DNA of 26,417 bases from Bordetella parapertussis. Its GTDB lineage: Bacteria; Pseudomonadota; Gammaproteobacteria; Burkholderiales; Burkholderiaceae_B. Each line of letters starts with the position of its first letter. Position 1 is the stretch's first letter. The position numbers and the translations under genes were made by a program. Under the pieces are notes generated by a model that was not told the origin of the DNA, searched no databases, and saw nothing but the letters and a program-made list of their open reading frames with translations. The stretch spans positions 1 to 26,417 of the forward strand of contig CAMAYM010000027.1 in NCBI GenBank assembly GCA_945862495.1, written 5' to 3'. Positions 16,607-23,231 of this stretch are shown piece by piece.

Positions 16607-18286
16607 CTAGGGCGCGAGGCTCCAAAGATTGTCGTTCAGCGTGGCACGTGCTTCGGTACGTAACTTTTCCAAATGTGCCAATAAGGATTTTTGCGCAACC
16701 GCATGCAGACGTTCCGGTGTGTCCTCATACGCGATTTTGACCAACACCTCTAGCGGAGCAGGTTGTCCAGTACGTCTGAGTGCAGCCATCACTTTATTTT
16801 CACGATCCTGTCTGTGAATCAAAATGCGGTCAACGTTTTCGGCAGGTTTATCCATCAGGAAACCATGGCCAGGCGCGAAATAGTCTATTTTTTCATCTAA
16901 CAGCATGCGCAGCGAAGCCAGATATTCGATCATGTTGCCATCTGGTGGGCTAATGACCACCGTGGAACCTTGCATGATGTGGTCACCCGTAAACAAAAGG
17001 TTTTGGGACTCGAGCAAAAAGCAGACTTGATTTGAGGCGTGACCTGGCGTGTGAAGGACACGCACGGCATGACCCGCGATGTCCAGTCGCTCTTGATGCC
17101 TGACGACGTGATCTGGTCTGAAGGTCTGATCTTGATTGGGAAAGGCGGGCGCAGGCATGCCATAGATGGCGGCACCTGTGCGTTGCTTGAGCAAAGCTGC
17201 AGCGGGTGAGTGGTCGAGATGTGTATGCGTGCACAAAATCCAGTGAATAGGACCTGGCGCAGCTGTGATCAAGGCCTCAATGTGCGAATCGAGTAGCGGA
17301 CCAGGGTCGATGACGGCGACGCCTAGTTCGGCATTGCCTATGAGGTAGCTGTTGGTACCAGGCCCCGTCATCATGCCGGGATTTGCAGCGGTCAGGCGTA
17401 GGACATCTTCTCCGATCGTCACAGCTTGACCGGGTTCGATAAACGTGCGATGCGCGCCTTGATTGTCGGGGTCGAGCTTTTTAATTTCAGCGTAAGCAAA
17501 GTCTCCTGGAATCAACGTGTGTGTAGCACCCGAGCGATCAATGCCCGCCACGGGTGCCATGACCTGTTTTGGGCGAGGTTTGCGCGCGTACTCCAGCAGT
17601 TCTTCAACATGTTTAAAAGGCGCCAAGCTTTCGAGCGTTTTAATCGTAGGGAACATGAGGTTGAGTGTGCCTGAACGATGCAAGTCAATGGCTTGATCAG
17701 GACGTACCCACAGCTGTCCAACTGTTTCATGATTGTCTTGCAGCGCGGTTTGTCCCTCAGGTGCTTGTGCAACAAAAAATCGCGTGTCATAACGTCTAGG
17801 ACGTCCGGCCTGGGTGACCCAGTGGCTGTAATAGGCGATACGATCCGTGGCGGCCTGCACTTGTTCTTGCCGCAAAATATCCATAAAGGATAATTTGCTC
17901 TGTGCCATATCTACGCGAAGCGCAGCCAACCGTTCCGCTTCATGTGCGGCTAATTGCAGGAGCTGGTCGCTACCGCGATAACCAAGCAGCAACCCTGATT
18001 CTTCGAAACATTCTCGGATAGCGGCAATCCAGTAGGCGAGGCCGCCTTGCTCAATCCCAAGCGTCTGACTAGCCACCTTGTCATCGAGTCCGACACAAAG
18101 AGATGCGATTTCAGGATGGTGGTCAGCACGATCGAGTGCACCACCCGGAAAAACATGCATGCCCTTTGCAAATTCGACAGCGGTAGTTCGCTCCATCATG
18201 AAGACTTCGATGCCATCGCTGACATTACGCGCGAGAATGACGGTGGCGGCGGGGCGGGGGAGGGCTATAGGGGTTGTGTTGCTCAT
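16607..18286 (-). CDS. Nudix domain + metallo-beta-lactamase (LACTB2-like) fusion protein
   Basis: A 559-residue two-domain protein. Residues about 10-230 form a Nudix-like domain: FPGGALDRAD (46-55) and, after an insertion of about 35 residues, AAIRECFEESGLLL (88-101) with Arg91, Glu92, Glu95 and Glu96. A split Nudix box of this type resembles NUDT7/NUDT19-class CoA diphosphatases. Residues about 295-480 are an MBL domain with all expected ligands: His354, His356, Asp358, His359 (HTHLDH), His416 (TPGHA), Asp435 (TGDH) and His474 (PGHG). A C-terminal winged-helix-like tail (about 490-545) matches the LACTB2 group. The start overlaps the hydratase alpha subunit stop (ATGA). The true substrates of both halves are unknown. 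Confidence 0.88.
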   Translation of the reverse strand: MSNTTPIALPRPAATVILARNVSDGIEVFMMERTTAVEFAKGMHVFPGGALDRADHHPEIASLCVGLDDKVASQTLGIEQGGLAYWIAAIRECFEESGLLLGYRGSDQLLQLAAHEAERLAALRVDMAQSKLSFMDILRQEQVQAATDRIAYYSHWVTQAGRPRRYDTRFFVAQAPEGQTALQDNHETVGQLWVRPDQAIDLHRSGTLNLMFPTIKTLESLAPFKHVEELLEYARKPRPKQVMAPVAGIDRSGATHTLIPGDFAYAEIKKLDPDNQGAHRTFIEPGQAVTIGEDVLRLTAANPGMMTGPGTNSYLIGNAELGVAVIDPGPLLDSHIEALITAAPGPIHWILCTHTHLDHSPAAALLKQRTGAAIYGMPAPAFPNQDQTFRPDHVVRHQERLDIAGHAVRVLHTPGHASNQVCFLLESQNLLFTGDHIMQGSTVVISPPDGNMIEYLASLRMLLDEKIDYFAPGHGFLMDKPAENVDRILIHRQDRENKVMAALRRTGQPAPLEVLVKIAYEDTPERLHAVAQKSLLAHLEKLRTEARATLNDNLWSLAP

Positions 18287-18999
18287 TTTTGAGCGTGCGC
18301 TGGCGTCGATGCGGCACTCAACGGAAGCGACGTCCCGATCATTGCGTCGCGCGTCACAAGTGCAGCCAATTCCGCCTCACTGAATCCCTCGGTGCCCGCT
18401 GGCTGATAAGGCAATACTAAAAATCTTAAGTCAGCCGTACTATCCGAGACACGGACCTCGACATCATCGGACAAATGCGTGCCAAACTCGGCGAGCACTT
18501 TGCGAGGTTCGACGACAATGCGTGAGCGATAGTCGATCGACTTGTACCAAGCCGGTGGGATACCAAGCAGCATCCGGGGGTAGCAAGAACACAGCGTGCA
18601 GACCACCACATTGTGGACCGTTGGCGTATTTTCCAATACGACGAGATCCAGCGGCGTTGTGATGTCGAGCTCAAAAGATTCATTAATTGTCTTGAGCGGA
18701 TCAGCCAGCAGTTTCTTTTTAAAGACAGGATCCAGCCAAGCTTTGGCGACAATTTTTCCGCCGATTGCTGGAGTCAAACTATCCTGATAGTCAATCTGTC
18801 TATGTAGCGCATCGGCAGTGATAATGCCTTTTTCATCCAGTAATTCGCGAATGGCTGTTTGGAGCAAGACCTCGTAACGATCGTACTGGTCAGCGTCATC
18901 GGGAGCTGGTGGCGAGTGAGGGTGATCATGATCGTGGTCGTGATCATGGCCATGAGCATGGTCATGGTGGTCGTGGTGATGGCCGTGTGAGGCACTCAT
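18283..18999 (-). CDS. Nitrile hydratase alpha / thiocyanate hydrolase gamma-like subunit with His-rich N-terminus
   Basis: A 238-residue catalytic subunit. The metal claw is Cys134-Thr-Leu-Cys137-Ser-Cys139, the Co(III)-type signature (Thr rather than Ser after the first Cys), in which two cysteines are normally oxidised to sulfenic and sulfinic acids. GGKIVAKAWLDPVFKKKLL, YRSRIVVEPRKVLAEFG and PAGTEGFSEAELAALVTRDAMIG are family-conserved. Arg142, three residues after the last claw Cys, replaces the Trp usual in nitrile hydratases; an Arg here is associated with thiocyanate hydrolase. Residues 5-28 contain 14 His and 6 Asp, a probable metal-binding tail. Gene order (beta N-half, beta C-half, alpha) equals scnB-scnA-scnC. 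Substrate, nitrile or thiocyanate, is undecided. Confidence 0.87.
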   Translation of the reverse strand: MSASHGHHHDHHDHAHGHDHDHDHDHPHSPPAPDDADQYDRYEVLLQTAIRELLDEKGIITADALHRQIDYQDSLTPAIGGKIVAKAWLDPVFKKKLLADPLKTINESFELDITTPLDLVVLENTPTVHNVVVCTLCSCYPRMLLGIPPAWYKSIDYRSRIVVEPRKVLAEFGTHLSDDVEVRVSDSTADLRFLVLPYQPAGTEGFSEAELAALVTRDAMIGTSLPLSAASTPAHAQK

Positions 19000-19319
19000 A
19001 CTTTTTTTACTCCAGCGATGGGGTCGAGCCAGTGCTCGAAAATATCGGCGACGATGGTGTCATTTGGTCCGCCTGTGTATTGGGGCCAGACGTCTTTTTG
19101 CTTAAAGCGTACGCGATATAGCACCCGCATCGGCAGACCAGGTTTGTGAAATGCGAGTAAGGAGGGGTCACGAAAGCAGCCACGTACTTCAGCGATTTCA
19201 CCAACGGCCCCTCTTAAATAGAAGGGCGTACGACAGTGGATTTCGGGTGGTTGTTTGCGTATAACAACAGGGGTGCCCGCTGGTAGGGCCAGTCCAGGAC
19301 GGGGTTCAATCGCGTTCAT
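18996..19319 (-). CDS. SH3-like subunit (nitrile hydratase beta C-terminal half / ScnA-like)
   Basis: A 107-residue protein corresponding to the C-terminal, SH3-like half of nitrile hydratase beta. Family features are AGTPVVIRKQPPEIHCRTPFYLRGAVG (a run near residues 14-40), where one arginine (Arg30 or Arg36) should contact the oxidised claw cysteines, then MRVLYRVRFKQKDVWP (64-79) and DTIVADIFEHWLDPI (87-101). In thiocyanate hydrolase (ScnA) and the toyocamycin nitrile hydratase ToyJKL this domain is likewise a separate polypeptide. It overlaps both its upstream and downstream neighbours by ATGA junctions, which should keep the three subunits in equal amounts. Confidence 0.85.
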   Translation of the reverse strand: MNAIEPRPGLALPAGTPVVIRKQPPEIHCRTPFYLRGAVGEIAEVRGCFRDPSLLAFHKPGLPMRVLYRVRFKQKDVWPQYTGGPNDTIVADIFEHWLDPIAGVKKV

Positions 19320-19642
19320 AACGTTCCTGTTTGTTTAAAGCGTTCGCGCAAGACTTCGATACGGTCATCGATTTCTTTGGCCGTCAATAATTGTTGTTCA
19401 ATGACGAGGTCGCGGACTGCGCGGATCCACTTGTCGTAATACAACATGCTTTTGTAGTCCGCTTCGGTATTGGACTCAATGGCGCGTCGCATGGCGTCAG
19501 ACGTAAAAGCCTGCAATTTTCCACCTGTCAGGAGCTTTTGCAGGGCATCCACGCGTTTTTCATGGAGTGTGCTGGGATGCTCGTCGAGACAGACCGGCCC
19601 TGCCGGTTGCCCACCTAGGTCATTTACCTTTCTTTCAGTCAT
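19316..19642 (-). CDS. Nitrile hydratase beta N-terminal half / ScnB-like subunit
   Basis: A 108-residue helical protein corresponding to the N-terminal half of nitrile hydratase beta. VNDLGGQPAGPV (6-17) matches the family start. SDAMRRAIESNTEADYKSM then YYDKWIRAVRDLVIEQQLLTAKEIDDRIEVLRERF (about 48-102) matches the helical part containing the conserved claw-contacting Arg; here two adjacent arginines (52-53) occupy that place. The start is firm: an in-frame stop lies four codons upstream of ATG 19642. It is shorter than the roughly 157-residue ScnB of Thiobacillus thioparus, chiefly at the N-terminus. It is the first gene of the operon and is divergent from a flavin reductase gene. Confidence 0.8.
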   Translation of the reverse strand: MTERKVNDLGGQPAGPVCLDEHPSTLHEKRVDALQKLLTGGKLQAFTSDAMRRAIESNTEADYKSMLYYDKWIRAVRDLVIEQQLLTAKEIDDRIEVLRERFKQTGTL

Positions 19643-19798
19643 TCTGTACTCTCATGTCAACGTGCTGAGGATAGAGGCTATTTTTACACCTATTTAGCCT
19701 AGGCTGTCTTGTGGTTTGGCGGTTGTTGAACAAAATATTTATGCTAAAAGATCACACCAACCACCCCATTTAGCACTGATTCTTTTAAGGATGTCTCC
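19643..19798. promoter_or_regulatory. Divergent promoter region between the hydratase operon and flavin reductase
   Basis: This 156-base gap is more AT-rich than the flanking genes and must contain the promoters of the leftward five-gene operon and probably of the rightward flavin reductase. A perfect 10-bp palindrome AGCCTAGGCT occupies 19696-19705, roughly central, and could be an operator. No clear -35/-10 pairs were identified by eye. Confidence 0.4.
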
Positions 19799-20440
19799 GT
19801 GAGCGATTATTTTTACGAGCCCAGTAAAGGCCATGGCCTGCCACACAACCCCTTTAAAGCGATCGTGGCGCCGCGTCCGATCGGCTGGATCTCTAGTATT
19901 GATCTGCAGGGTCGTGTCAATCTCGCGCCTTATAGCTTTTTTAATGCATTTGCTGAAACACCGCCTGTGATTGGTTTCTGTACCAGCCATGTCCGCAAAG
20001 ACAGCGTCAACAATATTGATGCAACAGGCGAATTTGTCGCGAATTTCTGTGGTGCAGAGCTCGCCCAAGAAATGAATATCAGTTCAGCTTCTGTCGACCC
20101 GGGCGTGGATGAGATGAAGTTGGCAGGTCTCGACGCCGCAGCCTCTACGCTGGTCAAACCGCCGCGTATCGCGCGTGCGATTGCTGCACTTGAATGCAAG
20201 TTGATCAGTACCACTCAGCTCAAAAATGCTAAAGGCGAGCTGATTGATACATGGCTAACACTCGGTGAAGTGGTCGGTGTGCATATTAATGATGCGTTTC
20301 TTAAGGATGGCATTTTTGATACCGCTGCCGCCCGTCCACTCGGTCGTTGTGGCTATAAAGGTGACTATGTCGAGGTCAACACCCTGTTTGAGATGATTCG
20401 CCCAAAAGAATACACACCTACCAAGTCATCGGGCGGTTGA
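19799..20440 (+). CDS. Flavin reductase family protein (FMN-binding split barrel)
   Basis: A 213-residue flavoprotein of the flavin reductase/DIM6-NTAB type. HNPFKAIVAPRPIGWISSID (about residues 16-35) and VNLAPYSFFNAFAETPPVIGF (about 40-60) are the FMN-binding split-barrel signatures, followed by KDSVNNIDATGEFVANF. Members either supply reduced flavin to a partner monooxygenase or bind FMN for another redox reaction. GTG 19799 is the start, with AAGGA at 19786-19790; the ATG at 19791 opens only a three-codon frame. It is divergent from the hydratase operon and convergent with the TauE-type exporter. No partner oxygenase of the two-component type is adjacent, so its role is open. Confidence 0.85.
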   Translation: MSDYFYEPSKGHGLPHNPFKAIVAPRPIGWISSIDLQGRVNLAPYSFFNAFAETPPVIGFCTSHVRKDSVNNIDATGEFVANFCGAELAQEMNISSASVDPGVDEMKLAGLDAAASTLVKPPRIARAIAALECKLISTTQLKNAKGELIDTWLTLGEVVGVHINDAFLKDGIFDTAAARPLGRCGYKGDYVEVNTLFEMIRPKEYTPTKSSGG

Positions 20441-20464
20441 GTTTGTGACCTGCGTGCGTGTAAA

Positions 20465-20488
20465 GATTAGCCTGGGATCAGGCTAATC
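20465..20488. terminator. Hairpin terminator-like element between convergent genes
   Basis: GATTAGCCTG (20465-20474) and CAGGCTAATC (20479-20488) form a perfect 10-bp stem with a four-base loop. It contains the stop codon and last codons of the TauE-type gene (minus strand) and lies 24 bases after the flavin reductase stop. The T run is short on the minus strand (TTTA) and absent on the plus strand, so a bidirectional transcription block or mRNA-end stabiliser is likely but not certain. Confidence 0.5.
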
Positions 20489-21225
20489 GCTCTAAAGGCG
20501 GTCGCAGCACCCAGTAGGAGTAGGCTAATAAAGAAGTAGCGGCGAAACTGCTCCTGTGGAATCTTTTTTCTGAGGTACTGCCCTACAAATACGCCTATAA
20601 ATGCAGGCGCTAAAGCCAGTAAAGAGGCGGTGGCGATCTCGACCTCATATTCGCCTGTAATTAGCAGACCGATTGCGAGCGCGAGTGAGGCGACCGTAAA
20701 TCCTAGACCAAGCGCTTGAATGAGTTCATCGCGTTTGAGCTCAAGTGCCGTGAAGTAGGGTGCAAGAGGCAGGGCGGCAATGCCCGTCGCGCCAGATAAT
20801 ATTCCTGTGATCAGTCCAATGAGCGGCGAGGACCATCGTTCTGCGCGCTCAGAGACCTTGATACGTGCAGCAGACAAGCCATAGAGACCATACGCCATCA
20901 ACACAAAACCCAAGCCAGCGGTCACGATGGCTGTTTGGCCACTCACAATAAAACTCACACCAAAAGGCGTGCCACAGCAAATGCCCAACAAAAGAAATTT
21001 AAATCTTTTGAGTAACGCAACAAAGTTAGGGCCTGAGATCAGCTGCCAAATATTGGTGATGAGAGAGGGTAGTACCAGCATCGCAGCAGCCTCAACAGGC
21101 GCAACGATCAGGCCGAGGAGCCCGATGGCAATGGTCGGCAGCCCCATGCCGATCACACCTTTGACGAGTCCGGCAAGGATGAAAATGAATGCGACGAGGG
21201 CAAGTGAGAGAAGCGAGTCAGTCAT
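20467..21225 (-). CDS. TauE/SafE (TSUP) family membrane exporter
   Basis: A 252-residue inner-membrane protein with seven to eight hydrophobic segments in two homologous halves. The N-half repeat has GLVKGVIGMGLPTIAIGLLG (about residues 18-37), and the C-half has LIGLITGILSGATGIAALPLAPYF (about 136-159), the paired glycine-rich signatures of the TSUP family. Members export sulfite or sulfonate breakdown products, or transport sulfoacetate and other anions. It is divergent from a TauD/TfdA-like dioxygenase, which would fit sulfonate metabolism, but the substrate is not visible in the sequence. No strong Shine-Dalgarno sequence precedes the ATG; a TCATTATAATGA palindrome (21222-21233) overlaps it. 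Confidence 0.87.
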   Translation of the reverse strand: MTDSLLSLALVAFIFILAGLVKGVIGMGLPTIAIGLLGLIVAPVEAAAMLVLPSLITNIWQLISGPNFVALLKRFKFLLLGICCGTPFGVSFIVSGQTAIVTAGLGFVLMAYGLYGLSAARIKVSERAERWSSPLIGLITGILSGATGIAALPLAPYFTALELKRDELIQALGLGFTVASLALAIGLLITGEYEVEIATASLLALAPAFIGVFVGQYLRKKIPQEQFRRYFFISLLLLGAATAFRAISLIPG

Positions 21226-21231
21226 TATAAT
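21226..21231 (+). promoter_or_regulatory. Possible -10 element of the TauD-like gene
   Basis: TATAAT lies at the centre of the 12-bp palindrome TCATTATAATGA (21222-21233) in the divergent gap. It is placed suitably upstream of the dioxygenase start, but no recognisable -35 hexamer occurs 16-18 bases before it. Confidence 0.25.
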
Positions 21232-21306
21232 GAGCGTCAGTCTTCAAGAGCGTTGAAGTCAATGCTTACGATAGCACCCTTTCTGAATGCCCCCTTTAGG
21301 ATATCT

Positions 21307-22362
21307 ATGCGGATCGATGCTTTGCCTCCAGAGATAGTGGGTCCAAGCGCTTGGTTAGGACCTGAGGCGTGCGCGTCTGAGCGTTGGGTTCATCATCTCA
21401 ATGATGACGAGCTCAGAGAGCTCGAGTATGCCGCGCAACATGCCTTGGTGACCTATCCAGATATTGCGGCGATTCGGCGTGAAAATTTTGTATTGCCGAC
21501 GCTCGGTCCTCGACTCGCCAGACTGCATGACGAACTGATTCATGGCAGCGGTTTTGCTTTAGTACGTGCGTTACCCGTTCATGAGTGGTCACGCGAGGTC
21601 ACAGCGGCCGCATTTTTTGGTTTAGGGTGTCACTTGGGAAATCCGCGCCCACAAAATGCCAAAGGCCATGTATTGGGCCATGTGATGGATTTAGGGCTTA
21701 ATGCGAACGATCCCAACGTCAGGATTTATCAGACCCATGAGCGTCAGACGTTTCACACAGATTCGAGCGACATCGTAGGTTTGGTGTGCTTGCAGCAAGC
21801 AAAGTCAGGCGGTGACTCAGCACTGGTGTCATCCAACACACTCTATAACGTTATGCGTCGTGATTATCCTGCGCTTGCAGCAGTGCTGTTTGATCCGATT
21901 GCGACCGATCGACGTGGAGATGTCGCGCCCGGTCAAAAGCCTTATTTTGAAATCCCGGTGTTTTCCTGGCACGCACAGTTGATGTCGACGATCTATCAGC
22001 GGCAATACATCGACTCCGCACAGCGTTTCGACGATGCGATGCGTCTGACCCTCTTGCATGTCGAAGCCCTTGACTGTTTTGATGCGCTGTCCAACGATAC
22101 GCGCTTGAACTTTCTGATGCGACTCGAGGCGGGTGACATGCAGTTTGTCCACAACCACACCTTGCTACACGATCGGACGGCGTTTGAAGACTGGCAAGAG
22201 CCTGGTCGCAAACGACATCTGTTGAGGTTGTGGTTATCTTCGCCTCAGGCCCGGCCACTCGCGCCAGTATGGGCTGAGCGCTACGGGACGATTGAGCCAG
22301 GTGTACGAGGCGGGGTCATGGTGCCCGCCGCCTCGTGGATCGCTCCTCTTGAGCCGAACTAG
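21307..22362 (+). CDS. TauD/TfdA-family Fe(II)/2-oxoglutarate dioxygenase-like protein
   Basis: A protein of about 351 residues. The facial triad is visible: FHTDSSD (H-x-D) in the middle and HNHTLLHDRTAF near the C-terminus, where the distal His binds iron, followed by RKRHLLRLWL holding the Arg that should bind 2-oxoglutarate. GFALVRALPV and FFGLGCHLGNPRPQNAKGHVLGHV are conserved in the bacterial TauD-like subfamily. ATG 21307 is preferred because AGGA lies five bases upstream; ATG 21262 and TTG 21253 would add 15-18 residues without a good ribosome binding site. Possible substrates include sulfonates, aryloxyalkanoates and gamma-butyrobetaine-like compounds. It is divergent from the TauE-type exporter and convergent with the aldolase-like gene. 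Confidence 0.83.
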   Translation: MRIDALPPEIVGPSAWLGPEACASERWVHHLNDDELRELEYAAQHALVTYPDIAAIRRENFVLPTLGPRLARLHDELIHGSGFALVRALPVHEWSREVTAAAFFGLGCHLGNPRPQNAKGHVLGHVMDLGLNANDPNVRIYQTHERQTFHTDSSDIVGLVCLQQAKSGGDSALVSSNTLYNVMRRDYPALAAVLFDPIATDRRGDVAPGQKPYFEIPVFSWHAQLMSTIYQRQYIDSAQRFDDAMRLTLLHVEALDCFDALSNDTRLNFLMRLEAGDMQFVHNHTLLHDRTAFEDWQEPGRKRHLLRLWLSSPQARPLAPVWAERYGTIEPGVRGGVMVPAASWIAPLEPN

Positions 22363-22371
22363 GACATTTAT

Positions 22372-23139
22372 TTAGTCCGCGTAGCCAGGCAGCTCGCGGT
22401 CCAGTACGCGCATCATCGCTTCAAAGTACATGTTGTCGCGACCCGCACGTGTGTGTCGATCATTGACAGGTGGTTTTTGTACAGCTGCGACCACCTCATC
22501 CGACAAAATCTGGATAGGCTTGCCAGTACTCATCGCCAACACTTGCGCGCGACACACGCGCTCAAGTTTATACAGACGCTTGTAAGCTTGAGCTACGGTG
22601 TCTCCTACGACTAAGACGCCATGGTTTTTCATAAATAGGATCTTCTTGTCACCAATCGCGTGGGCGAGACGTTCGCCTTCGGAAAGGAAGTCAGCGGTAC
22701 CTGTGTACGTATCGTCATACGCGATCAAGCCATGAAAAAAAGCAGCTGTCTGGCTGGCCGGTAACAGGCGATTGTCTTGCAGCATATTGAGCGTGACGGC
22801 CCAGTTTTGATGAGTATGTAAAACGACGTTTGCACCTGTGATACGGTGCACGGGTGCGTGAATACACTGCGCGGAGAGTTCGACAATACCTTCGCCCTCG
22901 AGCGTCTCGCCATTCTCATTAAAGACCACCATATCGCTTGCGCGTGCTTCAGACCAATGGAGTCCAAAAGGCAAAATCAGGTAGCGGTCAGAGGCACCAG
23001 GAACAGCCATCGTGAAGTGGTTGTCAATCCCTTCGTGCAAATCATCCAGCACTGCGAGTCGGTTGGCGGCAGCAAGATGGATTTTAGCCTGTTGAATCGC
23101 ATCGACCTGGGGCTTGGTTTTGAGATTGTGCACGGACAT
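22372..23139 (-). CDS. Class II aldolase/adducin-like protein
   Basis: A 255-residue protein of the class II aldolase/adducin fold. The zinc ligands His108 and His110 (LHTHQNW) and a third His in MKNHGVLVVG are present, with HEGIDNHFTMAVPG near the N-terminus. Where fuculose-phosphate aldolase has its catalytic Glu (SEWRFH), this protein reads SAQCIH (89-94), as in the adducin-like subgroup, so retro-aldol activity is doubtful; decarboxylase or other metal chemistry is possible. ATG 23139 has AAAGG upstream; the frame extends to 23214, but that part is promoter-like. It is divergent from a porin gene. The substrate is unknown. Confidence 0.82.
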   Translation of the reverse strand: MSVHNLKTKPQVDAIQQAKIHLAAANRLAVLDDLHEGIDNHFTMAVPGASDRYLILPFGLHWSEARASDMVVFNENGETLEGEGIVELSAQCIHAPVHRITGANVVLHTHQNWAVTLNMLQDNRLLPASQTAAFFHGLIAYDDTYTGTADFLSEGERLAHAIGDKKILFMKNHGVLVVGDTVAQAYKRLYKLERVCRAQVLAMSTGKPIQILSDEVVAAVQKPPVNDRHTRAGRDNMYFEAMMRVLDRELPGYAD

Positions 23140-23231
23140 GACGAACCTTTTAAAATAGATGTTATTCGAGGTATTCTTATAAAGATTACTCCGCTTCATC
23201 TGACCCTGCAACATGAGAACAAGGCCTTTTC
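23140..23231. promoter_or_regulatory. Divergent promoter gap between aldolase-like and porin genes
   Basis: A 92-base spacer with AT-rich stretches, including TTTTAAAATAG near the aldolase start and TTATAAAG near 23177-23184 on the plus strand, which could be a -10 region for the porin. No consensus -35 was found. Confidence 0.3.

Noticed and set aside
18916..18987. Repetitive gatcatg/gtggtc-like DNA resembling a tandem repeat
   Set aside because: It is the codon pattern of the alternating His/Asp tail of the hydratase alpha-like subunit, in frame and with an intact start, not a separate repeat element.
19791..19802. ATG 19791 as start of the flavin reductase or a leader peptide
   Set aside because: It reaches a stop after three codons; GTG 19799 has a suitable ribosome binding site and the correct family N-terminus.
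21829..22258. Long antisense open frames within the TauD-like gene (109 and 135 codons)
   Set aside because: They mirror a conserved coding region, lack domain similarity and have no plausible start context.
23140..23214. N-terminal extension of the aldolase-like protein
   Set aside because: The added residues are Asn/Tyr/Lys-rich and derive from the divergent promoter gap; ATG 23139 has AAAGG upstream and matches the expected length.
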